A stretch of 64,000 nucleotides of DNA, taken from positions 682,001-746,000 of the forward strand of contig OZ220679.1 of the NCBI GenBank assembly GCA_965116355.1, read 5' to 3'. The DNA comes from UBA1127 sp965116355 (GTDB taxonomy: Bacteria; Chloroflexota; Dehalococcoidia; Lucifugimonadales; UBA1127). Below the pieces are notes generated by a model that saw nothing but the letters and a program-made list of their open reading frames with translations, was not told the origin of the DNA and made no database searches. Positions 39,656-49,148 of the stretch are shown here, piece after piece. A program made the position numbers and the translations under genes. Numbering within the stretch: position 1 is the stretch's first letter; the number at the start of each line of letters is the position of its first letter.

Positions 39656-41245
39656 ATGGCGCGCATGAAAGTCCTCATCACTGACCCCATCCACCAGGAA
39701 GGCCTCGATATCCTCGAGGCCCAGCTGGACCTCACCATCGAGCTGCGTCCCCGCATGTCCCTCGACGAGCTCCTCGACGCCGTGGCCTCCACCGAAGCCC
39801 TCATCGTCCGCAGCGAAACACAGGTCACCGCCGCCGTCATCGAGGCCGGCGAGCGCCTGCAGGTCGTGGGCAGGGCCGGCGTCGGCGTCGACAACATCGA
39901 TGTGGACGCCGCCACGCGCCGGGGCATTGCGGTGGTGAACGCGCCCACCGGCAACACCATCGCCGCCGCTGAGCACACCATCGCCATAATGCTCTCCATG
40001 GCCCGCAACATCCCGCAGGCCAACGCTTCACTCCGCGAGGAGAAGTGGAATCGCTCGGCCTTCATGGGCACGGAGGTCAAGGGCAAGACCCTCGGCATCG
40101 TCGGCCTCGGCCGAGTGGGATCGGAGGTCGCCCGCCGCGCCATCGGCATGGAGATGCGCGTGATGGGTTACGACCCCTACCTGGTGCCGGAGCGCGCCGC
40201 CCGCCTCGGCGTCGAGATCGCATCCTTCGACGACGTGCTGGCCCGTTCGGACATCCTGACGCTGCACACCCCGCTGACGGACACCACCAAGAGCCTCATC
40301 GGCCCGGACGAGCTTGCACGCATGAAGCCGGGCGCGCGCCTGGTCAACGTCGCGCGCGGCGGCCTCGTCGACGAGGCCGCGCTTCTGCAGGCCCTCGACG
40401 AGGACCGGCTGGCGGGCGCCGCCATCGACGTTTTCGTCGACGAGCCGCTCAAGGACTTCACCATTGCGCAGCACCCCCGCATCGTCTGCACGCCGCACCT
40501 GGGCGCGTCCACGGAGGAGGCACAGGCCGGCGTGACGCTGGAGGTGGTCGATCAGGTGCTGACCGTCCTCCGCGGCCAGCCGGCCCGCTTCACCGTCAAC
40601 GCGCCGCTGGTGACCGCCGAAGTGCACGAGCTTCTGGAGCCGTTCCTGTCCGTCGCCACGGACATCGGCAAGATCGCCATACAGACTGCGCAGGGCCTTC
40701 CCAGGTCCGCCACCATCGTCTACCACGGCGAACTGGCCGCTGGCGAGACCGGCCCTCTGCGCGCCGCCGTGCTCATGGGCCTGCTGCAGCCCGGCAGGGA
40801 GGAGCGCGTCAACCTGGTCAACGCCGGCCTGCTGGCCGATGAGCAAGGGCTGCGGGTGATCGAGGAAAAGGATCCGGCGCGCGAGGACTTCGCCAACGAG
40901 GTCATCGTGCGGTTGTCCACGACGCAGGGCGAGGAGATCGTCGGTGGCACACACCTGCGCGGGCAGACGCACGTCACGCGGCTCGGCGAGCATCACCTCG
41001 ACGTCATCATCGACAGCCCATACCTGTTGGTCGTCGAAAACGAGGACCGTCCCGGCATCATCGGGGCCGTCGGCAGCCTGGCTGGGCAGCACGACGTCAA
41101 CATCAGCTTCATGGAAGTGGGCCGCGTCCGCACTCGTGGCAAGGCCACCATGGTGGTCGGCCTCGACGACCCCATGCCGGAAGCCGTGCTGCAGGAGCTC
41201 GCAAAGGAGCCCGCGATTACCTCTGTCCGTCTGGTGCGGCTCTAG
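39656..41245 (+). CDS. serA: D-3-phosphoglycerate dehydrogenase
   Basis: SerA oxidises 3-phosphoglycerate, the first step of serine synthesis. The 529-aa form has the NAD fold (GIVGLGRVGSEVA, about 147-159), catalytic Arg234 (NVARGG), Glu263 (VDEP) and His281 (TPHLGAST), an allosteric-substrate-binding domain and a C-terminal ACT domain (LLVVENEDRPGIIGAVGSLAG). ATG 39656 is very close to GGAGG; ATG 39665 gives the more usual MKVLITDPI start at 11-nt spacing and may be the real one. It is probably co-transcribed with the aminotransferase. Confidence 0.95.
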   Translation: MARMKVLITDPIHQEGLDILEAQLDLTIELRPRMSLDELLDAVASTEALIVRSETQVTAAVIEAGERLQVVGRAGVGVDNIDVDAATRRGIAVVNAPTGNTIAAAEHTIAIMLSMARNIPQANASLREEKWNRSAFMGTEVKGKTLGIVGLGRVGSEVARRAIGMEMRVMGYDPYLVPERAARLGVEIASFDDVLARSDILTLHTPLTDTTKSLIGPDELARMKPGARLVNVARGGLVDEAALLQALDEDRLAGAAIDVFVDEPLKDFTIAQHPRIVCTPHLGASTEEAQAGVTLEVVDQVLTVLRGQPARFTVNAPLVTAEVHELLEPFLSVATDIGKIAIQTAQGLPRSATIVYHGELAAGETGPLRAAVLMGLLQPGREERVNLVNAGLLADEQGLRVIEEKDPAREDFANEVIVRLSTTQGEEIVGGTHLRGQTHVTRLGEHHLDVIIDSPYLLVVENEDRPGIIGAVGSLAGQHDVNISFMEVGRVRTRGKATMVVGLDDPMPEAVLQELAKEPAITSVRLVRL

Positions 41246-41255
41246 CCTCCTGCCA

Positions 41256-41261
41256 TACAAT
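41256..41261 (+). promoter_or_regulatory. -10 element of radA-larE
   Basis: TACAAT, 31 nt before the radA ATG. Confidence 0.4.
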
Positions 41262-41292
41262 TCCAGCACTGAGCCTGGAGGTCTCCCTGTCA

Positions 41293-42759
41293 ATGCCGGA
41301 CGGCATCCTGTACATCTGCCCCGAGTGCGGCACAGGCCACAACCAGTGGATGGGCTTCTGCTACGCCTGCGGCTCCGGTGAGCCCCTCGTCGAGGCGGCT
41401 CCGACGCGCTCCACCTTCTCCGTGCCGAGGGGCGGCAGGCAAGCGGCGCGAGCGCCCGTCGCCGAGCAGGGCCCCACCGAGCTCGCCACCGTCTTGCTGG
41501 ACGGCGACCCGCGCATCGTGCTGCCCTTCCCGGAGCTCAACCGCGTGCTGGGCGGCGGGCTCGTGCCCGGCTCTGTCGCGCTGCTGGCCGGCGACCCCGG
41601 CATCGGCAAGTCGACGCTGCTGCTGCAGGTCGCGGGGGCGCTCACGCCCGGCGTTGAGCTTGCCGACAACCGCGGCGGCGTCCTGTACGTCGCCGGCGAG
41701 GAGTCGGCGGCGCAGATACGCATGCGTGCCCAACGGCTGGGCGTCAGCGGCCGCAACCTGCTCCTGCTCAACGAGACGGCCGCCCCGGACGTCCTCGGCT
41801 GGATGGAGCGCATGCAGCCGTGCGCGGTGCTCGTCGACTCCATCCAGACGCTCCACTCAGAGGCGTCCAACGCCGCGCCCGGCAGCGTCGGCCAGATCCG
41901 CGAGTGCGCCCGGCTGCTCATCGCCTGGGCCAAGACCACGCGCACGCCGGTCATCATCGCAGGGCACGTGACCAAGGAGGGTGACATCGCCGGCCCGCGC
42001 GTCCTCGAGCACATGGTCGACGTTGTGCTGTACTTGGAGGGCGATTCGATGAGCGCCCTCCGCCTGCTGCGCAGCGAGAAGAACCGCTTCGGCTCCACCA
42101 ACGAGGTTGCGCTGTTCCAGATGGACGCCTCCGGCCTGGTCGAGGTTGCCGACCCGTCACGGCAGCTCCTGGCCCACCGGAACGGGCCGCTCGTCGGCTC
42201 CGTGCTTGCGCCCGTTCTGCAGGGCACGCGGCCCATGCTCGTCGAGGTGCAGGCGCTCACCGCCCCTGTCGTCGGGCCCGCGCCGAGGCGCGTCGCGAAT
42301 GGCCTGGACACCAACCGGCTCGTGATGCTGGCAACAGTGCTCAGCCGGCGCTCTGGCGTGCCGCTCGGGTCGCAGGACGTTGTGGTCAACGTCACCGGCG
42401 GCCTCCGCGTCAACGAGACCGCCGCCGACCTTGCACTGGCCCTCGCCATGGCGTCCAGCTTCCGCGACCAGCCGCTCGACGCGGGCTTGGCGGCCCTCGG
42501 TGAGGTTGGCCTCGGCGGCGAGATCCGGCCCGTTGCGCAGATGGGGCGCCGCCTGCAGGAAGCTGCCCGCCTCGGTCTGAAGCGCGTTGTCGCGCCCGCG
42601 GCGGCGGAGGCCGACCCGGTCGAGGCAGGTGGCCTCGAGGTCCTCCGCGTGACGACCGTGTCGCAGGCCATCCGCGCCCTCTTCCCGCGCCGTTCCGGCC
42701 CGGGCGCGTCGGAGTTGGAGAGCCCGTCCGAATCCCAAAACGTGGAGACCCCCGCATGA
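41293..42759 (+). CDS. radA: DNA repair protein RadA/Sms
   Basis: RadA is a RecA-like branch-migration ATPase. The 488-aa product has an N-terminal zinc ribbon (Cys9-x2-Cys12, Cys23-x2-Cys26), Walker A GDPGIGKST (100-108), the RadA-specific KNRFGS motif and a Lon-protease-like C-terminal domain (VVNVTGGLRVNETAADLALALAMASS). GGAGG precedes ATG 41293 by about 10 nt. The stop overlaps the larE ATG (ATGA), so translation is coupled. Confidence 0.96.
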   Translation: MPDGILYICPECGTGHNQWMGFCYACGSGEPLVEAAPTRSTFSVPRGGRQAARAPVAEQGPTELATVLLDGDPRIVLPFPELNRVLGGGLVPGSVALLAGDPGIGKSTLLLQVAGALTPGVELADNRGGVLYVAGEESAAQIRMRAQRLGVSGRNLLLLNETAAPDVLGWMERMQPCAVLVDSIQTLHSEASNAAPGSVGQIRECARLLIAWAKTTRTPVIIAGHVTKEGDIAGPRVLEHMVDVVLYLEGDSMSALRLLRSEKNRFGSTNEVALFQMDASGLVEVADPSRQLLAHRNGPLVGSVLAPVLQGTRPMLVEVQALTAPVVGPAPRRVANGLDTNRLVMLATVLSRRSGVPLGSQDVVVNVTGGLRVNETAADLALALAMASSFRDQPLDAGLAALGEVGLGGEIRPVAQMGRRLQEAARLGLKRVVAPAAAEADPVEAGGLEVLRVTTVSQAIRALFPRRSGPGASELESPSESQNVETPA

Positions 42760-43583
42760 GTGACCTTGCCGCCAAGCGAGACCGGCTGCACGCCATCCTC
42801 CGCGACATGGGCTCCGTGGTAGTGGCCTACTCCGGTGGCGTCGACAGCGCCCTGCTGGCCGTCACCGCGTGGGACGCCCTCGGAGACCGGGCGTTGGCCG
42901 TCACAGCCGCTTCGCCGTCGCTGGCGCCGGAGGAGCTCGACGACGCCCGCGCCTATGCTGAACAGTTCGGCTTCCCCCACCGCATCGTCGAGACGCAGGA
43001 GGTCGACGACCCGCGCTACGCCGCCAACGACGGCACGCGCTGCTACTTCTGCAAGGTGAACCTCTACAGCGTCCTGAAGCCCCTCGCGCAGGCCGAGGGC
43101 TACGCCTGGATCGCCAACGGCACCAACCTCGACGACCTCGGCGACTACCGCCCCGGCATCGCCGCTGGGAAAGAGAACGGCGCCCGCAGCCCGCTGGTGG
43201 AGGCGGAGCTCACCAAGGCCGAGATCCGCGCGCTGTCGAAGGAGCGTGGCCTGCCCTCGTGGGACAAGCCCGCGCAGGCGTGCCTCTCGTCGCGCATCCC
43301 CTACGGCTCCACGGTCACCGTCGAAGCCCTCACCCGCGTCGCCCGCGCCGAGTCGCACCTGCGCGCCCTCGGCTTCCGGCAACTCCGCGTCCGCCACCAC
43401 GACACCATTGCGCGCATCGAGGTCGGCCCCGAGGACTTCGCAACGCTCGCGGACGCCGACGTCCGTCGTGGCGTGGTCGAGGGCTTCCGCGAGCTGGGCT
43501 ACCTCTACGTCACACTGGACCTCGCCGGCTACGAGATGGGGAGCATGAACAAGGCGCTGAAGAAGGCTGACCGTTCTTCGTGA
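42756..43583 (+). CDS. larE: ATP-dependent sacrificial sulfur transferase LarE
   Basis: LarE inserts sulfur into the pyridinium dicarboxylate mononucleotide during nickel-pincer cofactor synthesis, giving up a cysteine sulfur. The 275-aa product has the PP-loop SGGVDS (26-31), CYFCK (96-100) and the donor Cys176 in DKPAQACLSSRIPYG, the same position as in Lactobacillus plantarum LarE. It overlaps radA by 4 nt. The partner larC is 14 kb away at 57416; larB and larA are not in the window. Confidence 0.92.
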   Translation: MSDLAAKRDRLHAILRDMGSVVVAYSGGVDSALLAVTAWDALGDRALAVTAASPSLAPEELDDARAYAEQFGFPHRIVETQEVDDPRYAANDGTRCYFCKVNLYSVLKPLAQAEGYAWIANGTNLDDLGDYRPGIAAGKENGARSPLVEAELTKAEIRALSKERGLPSWDKPAQACLSSRIPYGSTVTVEALTRVARAESHLRALGFRQLRVRHHDTIARIEVGPEDFATLADADVRRGVVEGFRELGYLYVTLDLAGYEMGSMNKALKKADRSS

Positions 43584-43596
43584 GGACACGGCCCCT

Positions 43597-43625
43597 TAGA
43601 CAACCCCAAGTCCCCCGGCTACACT
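43597..43625 (+). promoter_or_regulatory. Promoter of aroK-aroB (leaderless arrangement)
   Basis: TAGACA (43597-43602), 17 nt, TACACT (43620-43625), then 7 nt to the ATG. Confidence 0.55.
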
Positions 43626-43632
43626 AACTTTC

Positions 43633-45282
43633 ATGAACAATATCTTCATCACGGGCTTCATGGGCGCCGGCAAGACGTCCGTCGGGCAGGCCGTTGCGCG
43701 CCAGCTCGGCTGGGCCTACGTCGACACCGACAATGTCTTGGAGCGCATCGCCGGCAAGTCTATTGAGGCCGTCTTCGCCGAGGACGGCGAGGACGCCTTC
43801 CGCGCGCTCGAGTCGCGGGCGCTGGACGAGGTCTGCGGCGGTGAGCGGCAGGTTATCTCGACGGGCGGCGGCATCGTCAAGTCCTCCGGCAACCGCGAGC
43901 GCATGCGCGCGTCCGGCTTCGTGGTCTGTCTCGAAGCCTCTCCCGAGACCGTCGTGAACAGGCTCTACCCCGAGGGCGTCGGGCAGGGCGCGGTGCGGCC
44001 CCTCCTCGCCGGGCCCAACGGCGAGACACCACTGGAGCGCGCAAGGACGCTGAAGGCGGAGCGGGCCGCGGCCTACGCCGACGCGCACTGGACGGTCCAC
44101 ACGGACGCCCTTTCGATCACCGACGCCGCGCAGGAGGTCCTCCGCGCCGCGAGGACCATCGGCGGTGTGGGCAACGTCCCCTCCGTCGGCACGTCCGACC
44201 TCGCCGCCGTCGTACGGTCGTCGTCCCACTCCTGCCCCATCTTCGCCGGCGCCGGAGTGTTCGACCGCCTCGGCGAGCTCTGCCGCAGCGTCGGCCTCAC
44301 GACGACTGCCTACCTGATCTCCGATAGCAACGTCTTCTACTCCCACGGCCGCCGGGCGCAGATCGCGCTGGAGTCGGCAGACATCCCCGTGCACACCTTC
44401 GTGGTGCCCGCGGGCGAGAACTCCAAGAGCCTGGACACGCTTGCGCTGGTGTACCAGTGGCTGGCGGAGCAGCGGGCCGAGCGGGGTCACTTCGTCGTCG
44501 GCCTCGGCGGGGGCGTCGTTGGCGACCTCGCGGGGTACGCGGCCGCGACGTTCAACCGGGGTCTGCCGCTGGTGCAGGCGCCCACGTCGCTGGCGGCGAT
44601 GGTGGACGCCTCCATCGGCGGCAAGACGGCCGTGAACCTGGAGGCGGGCAAGAATCTGGTGGGCGCCTTCCACCAGCCCCGGCTTGTCGTCGCCGAGGTG
44701 GACGCGCTGGACACGCTGCCGGAGCGCGAGCTTGCGTCCGGCTGGGCCGAGGCCATCAAGCACGGCCTCATCCTCGACGCCGAGCTCTTCGAGACCTTCG
44801 AGGCGCACGCCGAGGCCATCTGCCGCCTCGATCGTCCGCTGGCCGACGACGTCGTCCGCCGCAGCATGGCAGTGAAGGCCGACGTGGTCAGCCGCGACGA
44901 GCGCGAGACGTTGGGCCTGCGCATCCTGCTCAACTACGGCCACACCATCGGCCACGCGCTGGAGGCCGCCACGGCCTACGGCGAGCTCCTCCACGGCGAG
45001 GCCGTCGCCATCGGCATGACGGCCGCCGTCCGCATCAGCCGCGCGATGGGCCTCATCGGCGACGACCTCGTCGAGCGGCAGGACGCGCTGCTTCGCCGCT
45101 TCAACCTGCCCACGTCATTCCCCGGCGCCGACCGCGATGCAGTCCGGCAGGCCATGAGCGTCGACAAGAAGACCTCGGCAGGCTCGATTCGTTGGGTGCT
45201 GCTGGACGGGCTGGGTAGCTCCCTCACGCGCAACGACGTCCCGGCGGAGGTCGTCGAGGACGCCCTGTCGGCGGTGACGTAG
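43633..45282 (+). CDS. aroKB: Shikimate kinase / 3-dehydroquinate synthase fusion
   Basis: Two shikimate-pathway enzymes in one 549-aa chain. Residues 1 to about 175 are shikimate kinase: P-loop GFMGAGKTS (8-16), DTDNVLE, STGGGIV and RPLL. Residues from about 190 are dehydroquinate synthase: GENSKSLDTL, GLGGGVVGDLAGYAAATFNRG (NAD and metal region), PTSLAAMVDASIGGKTAVN, and metal ligands in GWAEAIKHG, NYGHTIGHALE and LLHGEAVAIGM. No Shine-Dalgarno sequence precedes ATG 43633, which lies 7 nt after a -10 box. The fusion is real because one open frame covers both complete domains. Confidence 0.95.
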   Translation: MNNIFITGFMGAGKTSVGQAVARQLGWAYVDTDNVLERIAGKSIEAVFAEDGEDAFRALESRALDEVCGGERQVISTGGGIVKSSGNRERMRASGFVVCLEASPETVVNRLYPEGVGQGAVRPLLAGPNGETPLERARTLKAERAAAYADAHWTVHTDALSITDAAQEVLRAARTIGGVGNVPSVGTSDLAAVVRSSSHSCPIFAGAGVFDRLGELCRSVGLTTTAYLISDSNVFYSHGRRAQIALESADIPVHTFVVPAGENSKSLDTLALVYQWLAEQRAERGHFVVGLGGGVVGDLAGYAAATFNRGLPLVQAPTSLAAMVDASIGGKTAVNLEAGKNLVGAFHQPRLVVAEVDALDTLPERELASGWAEAIKHGLILDAELFETFEAHAEAICRLDRPLADDVVRRSMAVKADVVSRDERETLGLRILLNYGHTIGHALEAATAYGELLHGEAVAIGMTAAVRISRAMGLIGDDLVERQDALLRRFNLPTSFPGADRDAVRQAMSVDKKTSAGSIRWVLLDGLGSSLTRNDVPAEVVEDALSAVT

Positions 45283-45285
45283 CCC

Positions 45286-45350
45286 CCGTCCGTTCGCCCT
45301 GAGGGAAATCGAAGCCTGTCCTGAGGTTCTCGAAGGGGGTGAACGGACGG
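45286..45350. repeat. Compound family A repeat with 10-bp terminal arms
   Basis: Arms CCGTCCGTTC and GAACGGACGG enclose CCTGAGGGAAATCGAAG and CCTGAGGTTCTCGAAGGG units. It fills the gap between the convergent aroKB and cofE genes and may act as a terminator. Confidence 0.7.
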
Positions 45351-45356
45351 CAATGC

Positions 45357-46133
45357 CTACCGGAACAAATCCATGGACGCGTCCCGGATGATAACGTCCG
45401 CGCCCTCCTCCGACACGTCGTAGGGCAGCCCCCGCACGATCGTCACCGGCACCCCGATGGTCTTGCGCGTCACCAGCTCCGCCGCCCCCGCTGCCTCGTC
45501 AGCCACGGCGGCGACCGAGACCTGCAGCGTGCGCCCGTCGCGGTCCACCATGCCCCGGTAGTCCTTCAGCGGCGCAATCCCCGCGCAGCCGATGGCGATG
45601 TCCGTCGTGCCCACGCGCCACGGCCGCCCAAAGGTGTCCGAGATTATCACCGCCACCGTCCGGCCCGTGCGCTCCCGGACCGCTTCGCGGATGCGACGCG
45701 CCGAGGCATTGGGGTCCTTCGGCAGCAGGCAGAGCACGTCGTCGCCCGGCACGTTGGACGCGTCCACACCGGAGTTGGCGCACACGAGCCCGTGGTGCGT
45801 CTCTGTGATGAGCACGCCCCGCTCCATCCGCACGATGCGGCGGCTCTCGCGCAGCACCACCTCGACGTGGCGCGGGTCCTTCATTTCGCCGGCGATCGTC
45901 AGCGCGAGGGAGCTCGGCTCGACATCCGCAAGCCGCACCAGGGCCCCCTCCGCCTTGGACACGACCTTCTGCGTGACGACGACGATGTCGCCCTCCACGA
46001 AAGGCGTGCCCTGCCCTTCTGCGGCAGCGATGATGATGCCGGGCAGATCGTCGCCGGGCTGGATCTCCGGCACGCCGGTCACGCCGATGACCCGGAACTC
46101 CGGGAAGCTGCGCCCTGCCGATTGGCTCGTCAT
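45357..46133 (-). CDS. cofE: Coenzyme F420-0:L-glutamate ligase
   Basis: CofE adds glutamate residues to F420-0, using GTP, to make coenzyme F420. The 258-aa product starts with the conserved IGVTGVPEIQPGDDL and has DIVVVTQKVVSKAEG, ITETHHGLVCANSGVDASNVPGDDVLCLLPKDPNASA and VIISDTFGRPWRVGTTDIAIG. ATG 46133 gives the usual N-terminus, although its ribosome-binding site is weak. It is divergent from hyuA. Other F420 genes are not in the window. Confidence 0.93.
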   Translation of the reverse strand: MTSQSAGRSFPEFRVIGVTGVPEIQPGDDLPGIIIAAAEGQGTPFVEGDIVVVTQKVVSKAEGALVRLADVEPSSLALTIAGEMKDPRHVEVVLRESRRIVRMERGVLITETHHGLVCANSGVDASNVPGDDVLCLLPKDPNASARRIREAVRERTGRTVAVIISDTFGRPWRVGTTDIAIGCAGIAPLKDYRGMVDRDGRTLQVSVAAVADEAAGAAELVTRKTIGVPVTIVRGLPYDVSEEGADVIIRDASMDLFR

Positions 46134-46286
46134 GCGTTCATACTCGCGCCCGTGATGGGAGTCTTGTGTCCCGGAAGGGTAACACGGCATTGCTGGCATA
46201 GGGAGTCCTGCACTCGCGCCACGGCGCAGGCGTGGTACGATTGGTGCGGTTGCCTCTATCCGCAACGGCGTTCCCGGAGGAGTGGA

Positions 46287-48326
46287 TTGGCCCCAATCGT
46301 AGTGGGCGTGGACACCGGCGGCACCTTCACGGACCTGGTGCTGCTCGGCCCCGATGGCATTCGCGTCCACAAGGTGCCGTCCACCCCCGATGACCCCTCG
46401 CGCTCCATCTTGCAGGGGCTGGCCGACCTCGGCGCGTGGCGCGACGGCGCGTGGACGCAGCGCGACACCGTCCTCGTGCACGGCACCACCGTCGCAACGA
46501 ACGCGCTGCTCGAGCGCAAAGGAGCGCGCACGGCCCTCGTCACCACTGCGGGCTTCGAAGATCTCCTGGAACTGGCCCGGCAGACGCGGCCCTCCCTCTA
46601 CGACTTCATGCAGGGTAAGCCGCCGCCGCTGGCCCCGCCGGAGCTGTGCTTTGGCCTCGACGAGCGCGTGCTGGCCGACGGCAGCGTCGAGCACGCCCCG
46701 TCACCCGACGCCGTCCGCCGCGTCGTCGACGCTGTGCGCGGCGCCGGCGCCGAGGCAGTCGCCGTCTCGCTGCTCTTCTCCTTTCTCCACCCGGAGCACG
46801 AGGAGCTTGTCGCCGAGGCGCTCGCCGCCCTGGACCCGCCGCCCTTTATCTCCGTCTCCAACCGCGTCCTGCCCCAGTACCGCGAGTACGAGCGCACCAG
46901 CACCGTGACCGCCAACGCCTACGTGGGCCCCGTCATGTCGGGCTACCTGCGCCGGCTGGAGACGGCCCTGGGCGCCGAGGACGCCGGGCCGGGGCGCGTG
47001 CGCGTCATGCAGTCGTCGGGTGGAAGCGTATCGCTGGGGGCGGCGGCGCAGGAGCCCGTGCGCACCGTGCTGAGCGGCCCCGCCGGGGGCGTCGTGGGCG
47101 CGCTGGCAATGGCGCGGCTGGCGGGCTACCCGGACATCATCACGCTGGATATGGGCGGCACGTCCACCGATGTCTCGCTGTGTCCCGGCAGGCTGCAGGA
47201 GACGGTGGCGGCGTCGCTGGGCGGCGTGCCCATCGGCGTGCCGATGCTCGACGTCCACACCGTTGGGGCGGGCGGCGGCTCTATCGCCCGCGTCGACGCC
47301 GGTGGTGCGCTGACCGTCGGGCCGGAGTCGGCGGGCGCGGACCCGGGCCCGGCCTGCTACGGCGTCGGCGACGCCGCGACGGTCACCGACGCCAACCTGG
47401 TCCTTGGCCGCATCCGCGCCGAGGACTTTCTAGGCGGGCGCATGCGGCTCGACCGCGACGCCGCCCGCGCAGCGCTTGAGCGCGTCGCTGCTGCGATGGG
47501 CGCGGACGTCGACGCCTCCGCGCTCGGCGTCGTCCGCGTCGTGAACGCGACGATGGAGCGCGCCGTCCGTGCGATCTCGCTGGAGCGCGGCTTCGACCCG
47601 CGCGAGTTCACCCTCGTCGCCTTTGGCGGCGCGGGGCCGCAGCACGCCTGCGAGCTTGCCGAGGGCCTCGGCATCACGCGCGTGCTTGCCCCCACGACGC
47701 CTGGTGCGCTCTCGGCGTACGGCGTCGCCATCGCGGACATCACGAAGGACTACTCGCAGACCGTGCTGTACACCCAAGGGCAAGTGACGGCCGAGCGGCT
47801 AGGGCAGGGATTCGCGGCGCTCCGGGCCCGCGCGCTGACTGAGCTGCGAGAGGAGGGCGTGCCCCGTCGCCGCGTGCGCCTGCAGCCACTGCTGGACGTG
47901 CGCTACGTCGGCCAGTCCTATGAGCTCACCGTCGACTGCCCGCGGCTCGGGCCTACAGTGGCGGACGTCGCCGCGCGAGCCTTCCACGCCGCCCACCTGC
48001 AGCGGTTCGGGTACGCCGACGCCCGCGCGCCGATTGAGGTAGTGAACCTGCGGCTCAAGGCGGTCGGCCTCTCGGCGCTGGAGCAGCCGGACGTGTCGCC
48101 ACCGGACGCCGGGGAAAGCGCTACCGCCGCTCTCGTCGCCGAAGACACCGTCGTGTTCGAGGACGGCCCTCGTCGGACGCCAATCCTGCGCCGTGCGTCG
48201 CTGCCGGCGGGCGCAGTCGTCGCCGGCCCCGCCGTCGTACTGCAGATGGACGCGACAACCGTCGTGCCGCCCGGCTGGGCTGCCACGGTCGACAGCTACG
48301 GCAACCTCGTCATCACGCGGAGTTGA
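46287..48326 (+). CDS. hyuA: Hydantoinase/oxoprolinase subunit A family protein
   Basis: A 679-aa ASKHA-fold hydrolase that opens cyclic imides or lactams such as hydantoins or 5-oxoproline with ATP. The N-terminal VVGVDTGGTFTDLVLL is the first phosphate loop. VLVHGTTVATNALLERKGARTALVTTAGFED, VLSGPAGGVVGA, TLDMGGTSTDVSL and VAFGGAGPQHACELA are family motifs. The TTG start at 46287 has GGAGG at 6 nt; the long open frame upstream is non-coding. The usual HyuB partner does not follow (mazG is convergent), so it may act alone or with a distant B subunit. Confidence 0.87.
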   Translation: MAPIVVGVDTGGTFTDLVLLGPDGIRVHKVPSTPDDPSRSILQGLADLGAWRDGAWTQRDTVLVHGTTVATNALLERKGARTALVTTAGFEDLLELARQTRPSLYDFMQGKPPPLAPPELCFGLDERVLADGSVEHAPSPDAVRRVVDAVRGAGAEAVAVSLLFSFLHPEHEELVAEALAALDPPPFISVSNRVLPQYREYERTSTVTANAYVGPVMSGYLRRLETALGAEDAGPGRVRVMQSSGGSVSLGAAAQEPVRTVLSGPAGGVVGALAMARLAGYPDIITLDMGGTSTDVSLCPGRLQETVAASLGGVPIGVPMLDVHTVGAGGGSIARVDAGGALTVGPESAGADPGPACYGVGDAATVTDANLVLGRIRAEDFLGGRMRLDRDAARAALERVAAAMGADVDASALGVVRVVNATMERAVRAISLERGFDPREFTLVAFGGAGPQHACELAEGLGITRVLAPTTPGALSAYGVAIADITKDYSQTVLYTQGQVTAERLGQGFAALRARALTELREEGVPRRRVRLQPLLDVRYVGQSYELTVDCPRLGPTVADVAARAFHAAHLQRFGYADARAPIEVVNLRLKAVGLSALEQPDVSPPDAGESATAALVAEDTVVFEDGPRRTPILRRASLPAGAVVAGPAVVLQMDATTVVPPGWAATVDSYGNLVITRS

Positions 48327-48338
48327 CGGGCGCGGCAG

Positions 48339-49121
48339 TTACCCCTTCACAGTCTCCGCTCGCTTGGCCTCGTCCCAGAGCGCCAGCTTCTCGTCCGTCG
48401 TGGCGTCCCGGAGTCCGCGGCCCTTCGAGCGAACGGCCGACTCCATGTGCGTGAACCGCCGGTAGAAGCGAGCGTTGGCCTGCCGCAGCGCCGTCTCGGC
48501 ATCGACGCCCATCCACCGCGCCGCGTTGACCAGCGCCAACAGCGCGTCGCCCAGCTCCTCCTCGCGACGCTGCTCGCCCTCCGCCTCCTCCAGCTCGCCC
48601 AGCTCCTCGCGCACCTTGGCCATCACGTCGGAGAGGTCGTCCCACGCGAACCCCGCCTGTGCGGCACGGTTGGAGATGGCCTGCCCGTAGCCCAGCGCAG
48701 GCATGCCCTTCGCGACGCCGTCGAGCGCCGACACCCTGTCGCCGCGCTCCTGCCGCTTGGTCTCCTCCCAGTTGGCCTCCACCTCTCGGGCATCCCGCAC
48801 CGTAACGTCCCCGAAAACGTGAGGGTGCCGGCGCACCAGCTTCTCGCAGATGTGCCGGAACATGTCGGCTTGCGTGAACGTGCCGTTCTCCGCACCTATC
48901 TGGCAGTGGAAGACGATCTGCACGATGACGTCGCCCAGCTCCTCCGCGAGCCCGTCCGCGTCCTCCGCGTCCAGTGCTTCCAGCGCTTCGTAGCACTCCT
49001 CCAGCAGGTTGCGCCGCAGCGACCGGTGCGTCTGCTCCCGGTCCCACGGGCACCCGCCCGGCGACCGCAGCCGGTCGACGATGTCCCAAAGCGCCTCGTA
49101 CGTGTGCTGCTTCTGCTGCAT
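48339..49121 (-). CDS. mazG: Nucleoside triphosphate pyrophosphohydrolase MazG
   Basis: MazG hydrolyses (d)NTPs to NMPs and pyrophosphate and moderates ppGpp-linked stress. The 260-aa protein has two MazG domains. The first has the metal-binding EExxE helix (LLEECYEALEAL) and EELGDVIVQIVFH; the second has VREELGELEEAEGEQRREEELGDALLALVN. LRSPGGCPWDREQTHRSLR is the conserved opening. ATG 49121 has GGGAG at about 9 nt, and a TATAAT box lies upstream in a shared divergent promoter. Confidence 0.94.
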   Translation of the reverse strand: MQQKQHTYEALWDIVDRLRSPGGCPWDREQTHRSLRRNLLEECYEALEALDAEDADGLAEELGDVIVQIVFHCQIGAENGTFTQADMFRHICEKLVRRHPHVFGDVTVRDAREVEANWEETKRQERGDRVSALDGVAKGMPALGYGQAISNRAAQAGFAWDDLSDVMAKVREELGELEEAEGEQRREEELGDALLALVNAARWMGVDAETALRQANARFYRRFTHMESAVRSKGRGLRDATTDEKLALWDEAKRAETVKG

Positions 49122-49148
49122 CTGCGTTTCTCCCGTCAGGTTGCGCCC

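Noticed and set aside
41361..43589. 742-codon minus-strand frame across radA and larE
   Set aside because: It is antisense to two clearly identified genes and has a low-complexity Arg/Ser/Thr composition.
45339..46286. Long in-frame extension before hyuA
   Set aside because: It is antisense to cofE. The TTG at 46287 has an ideal GGAGG and begins the hydantoinase domain.
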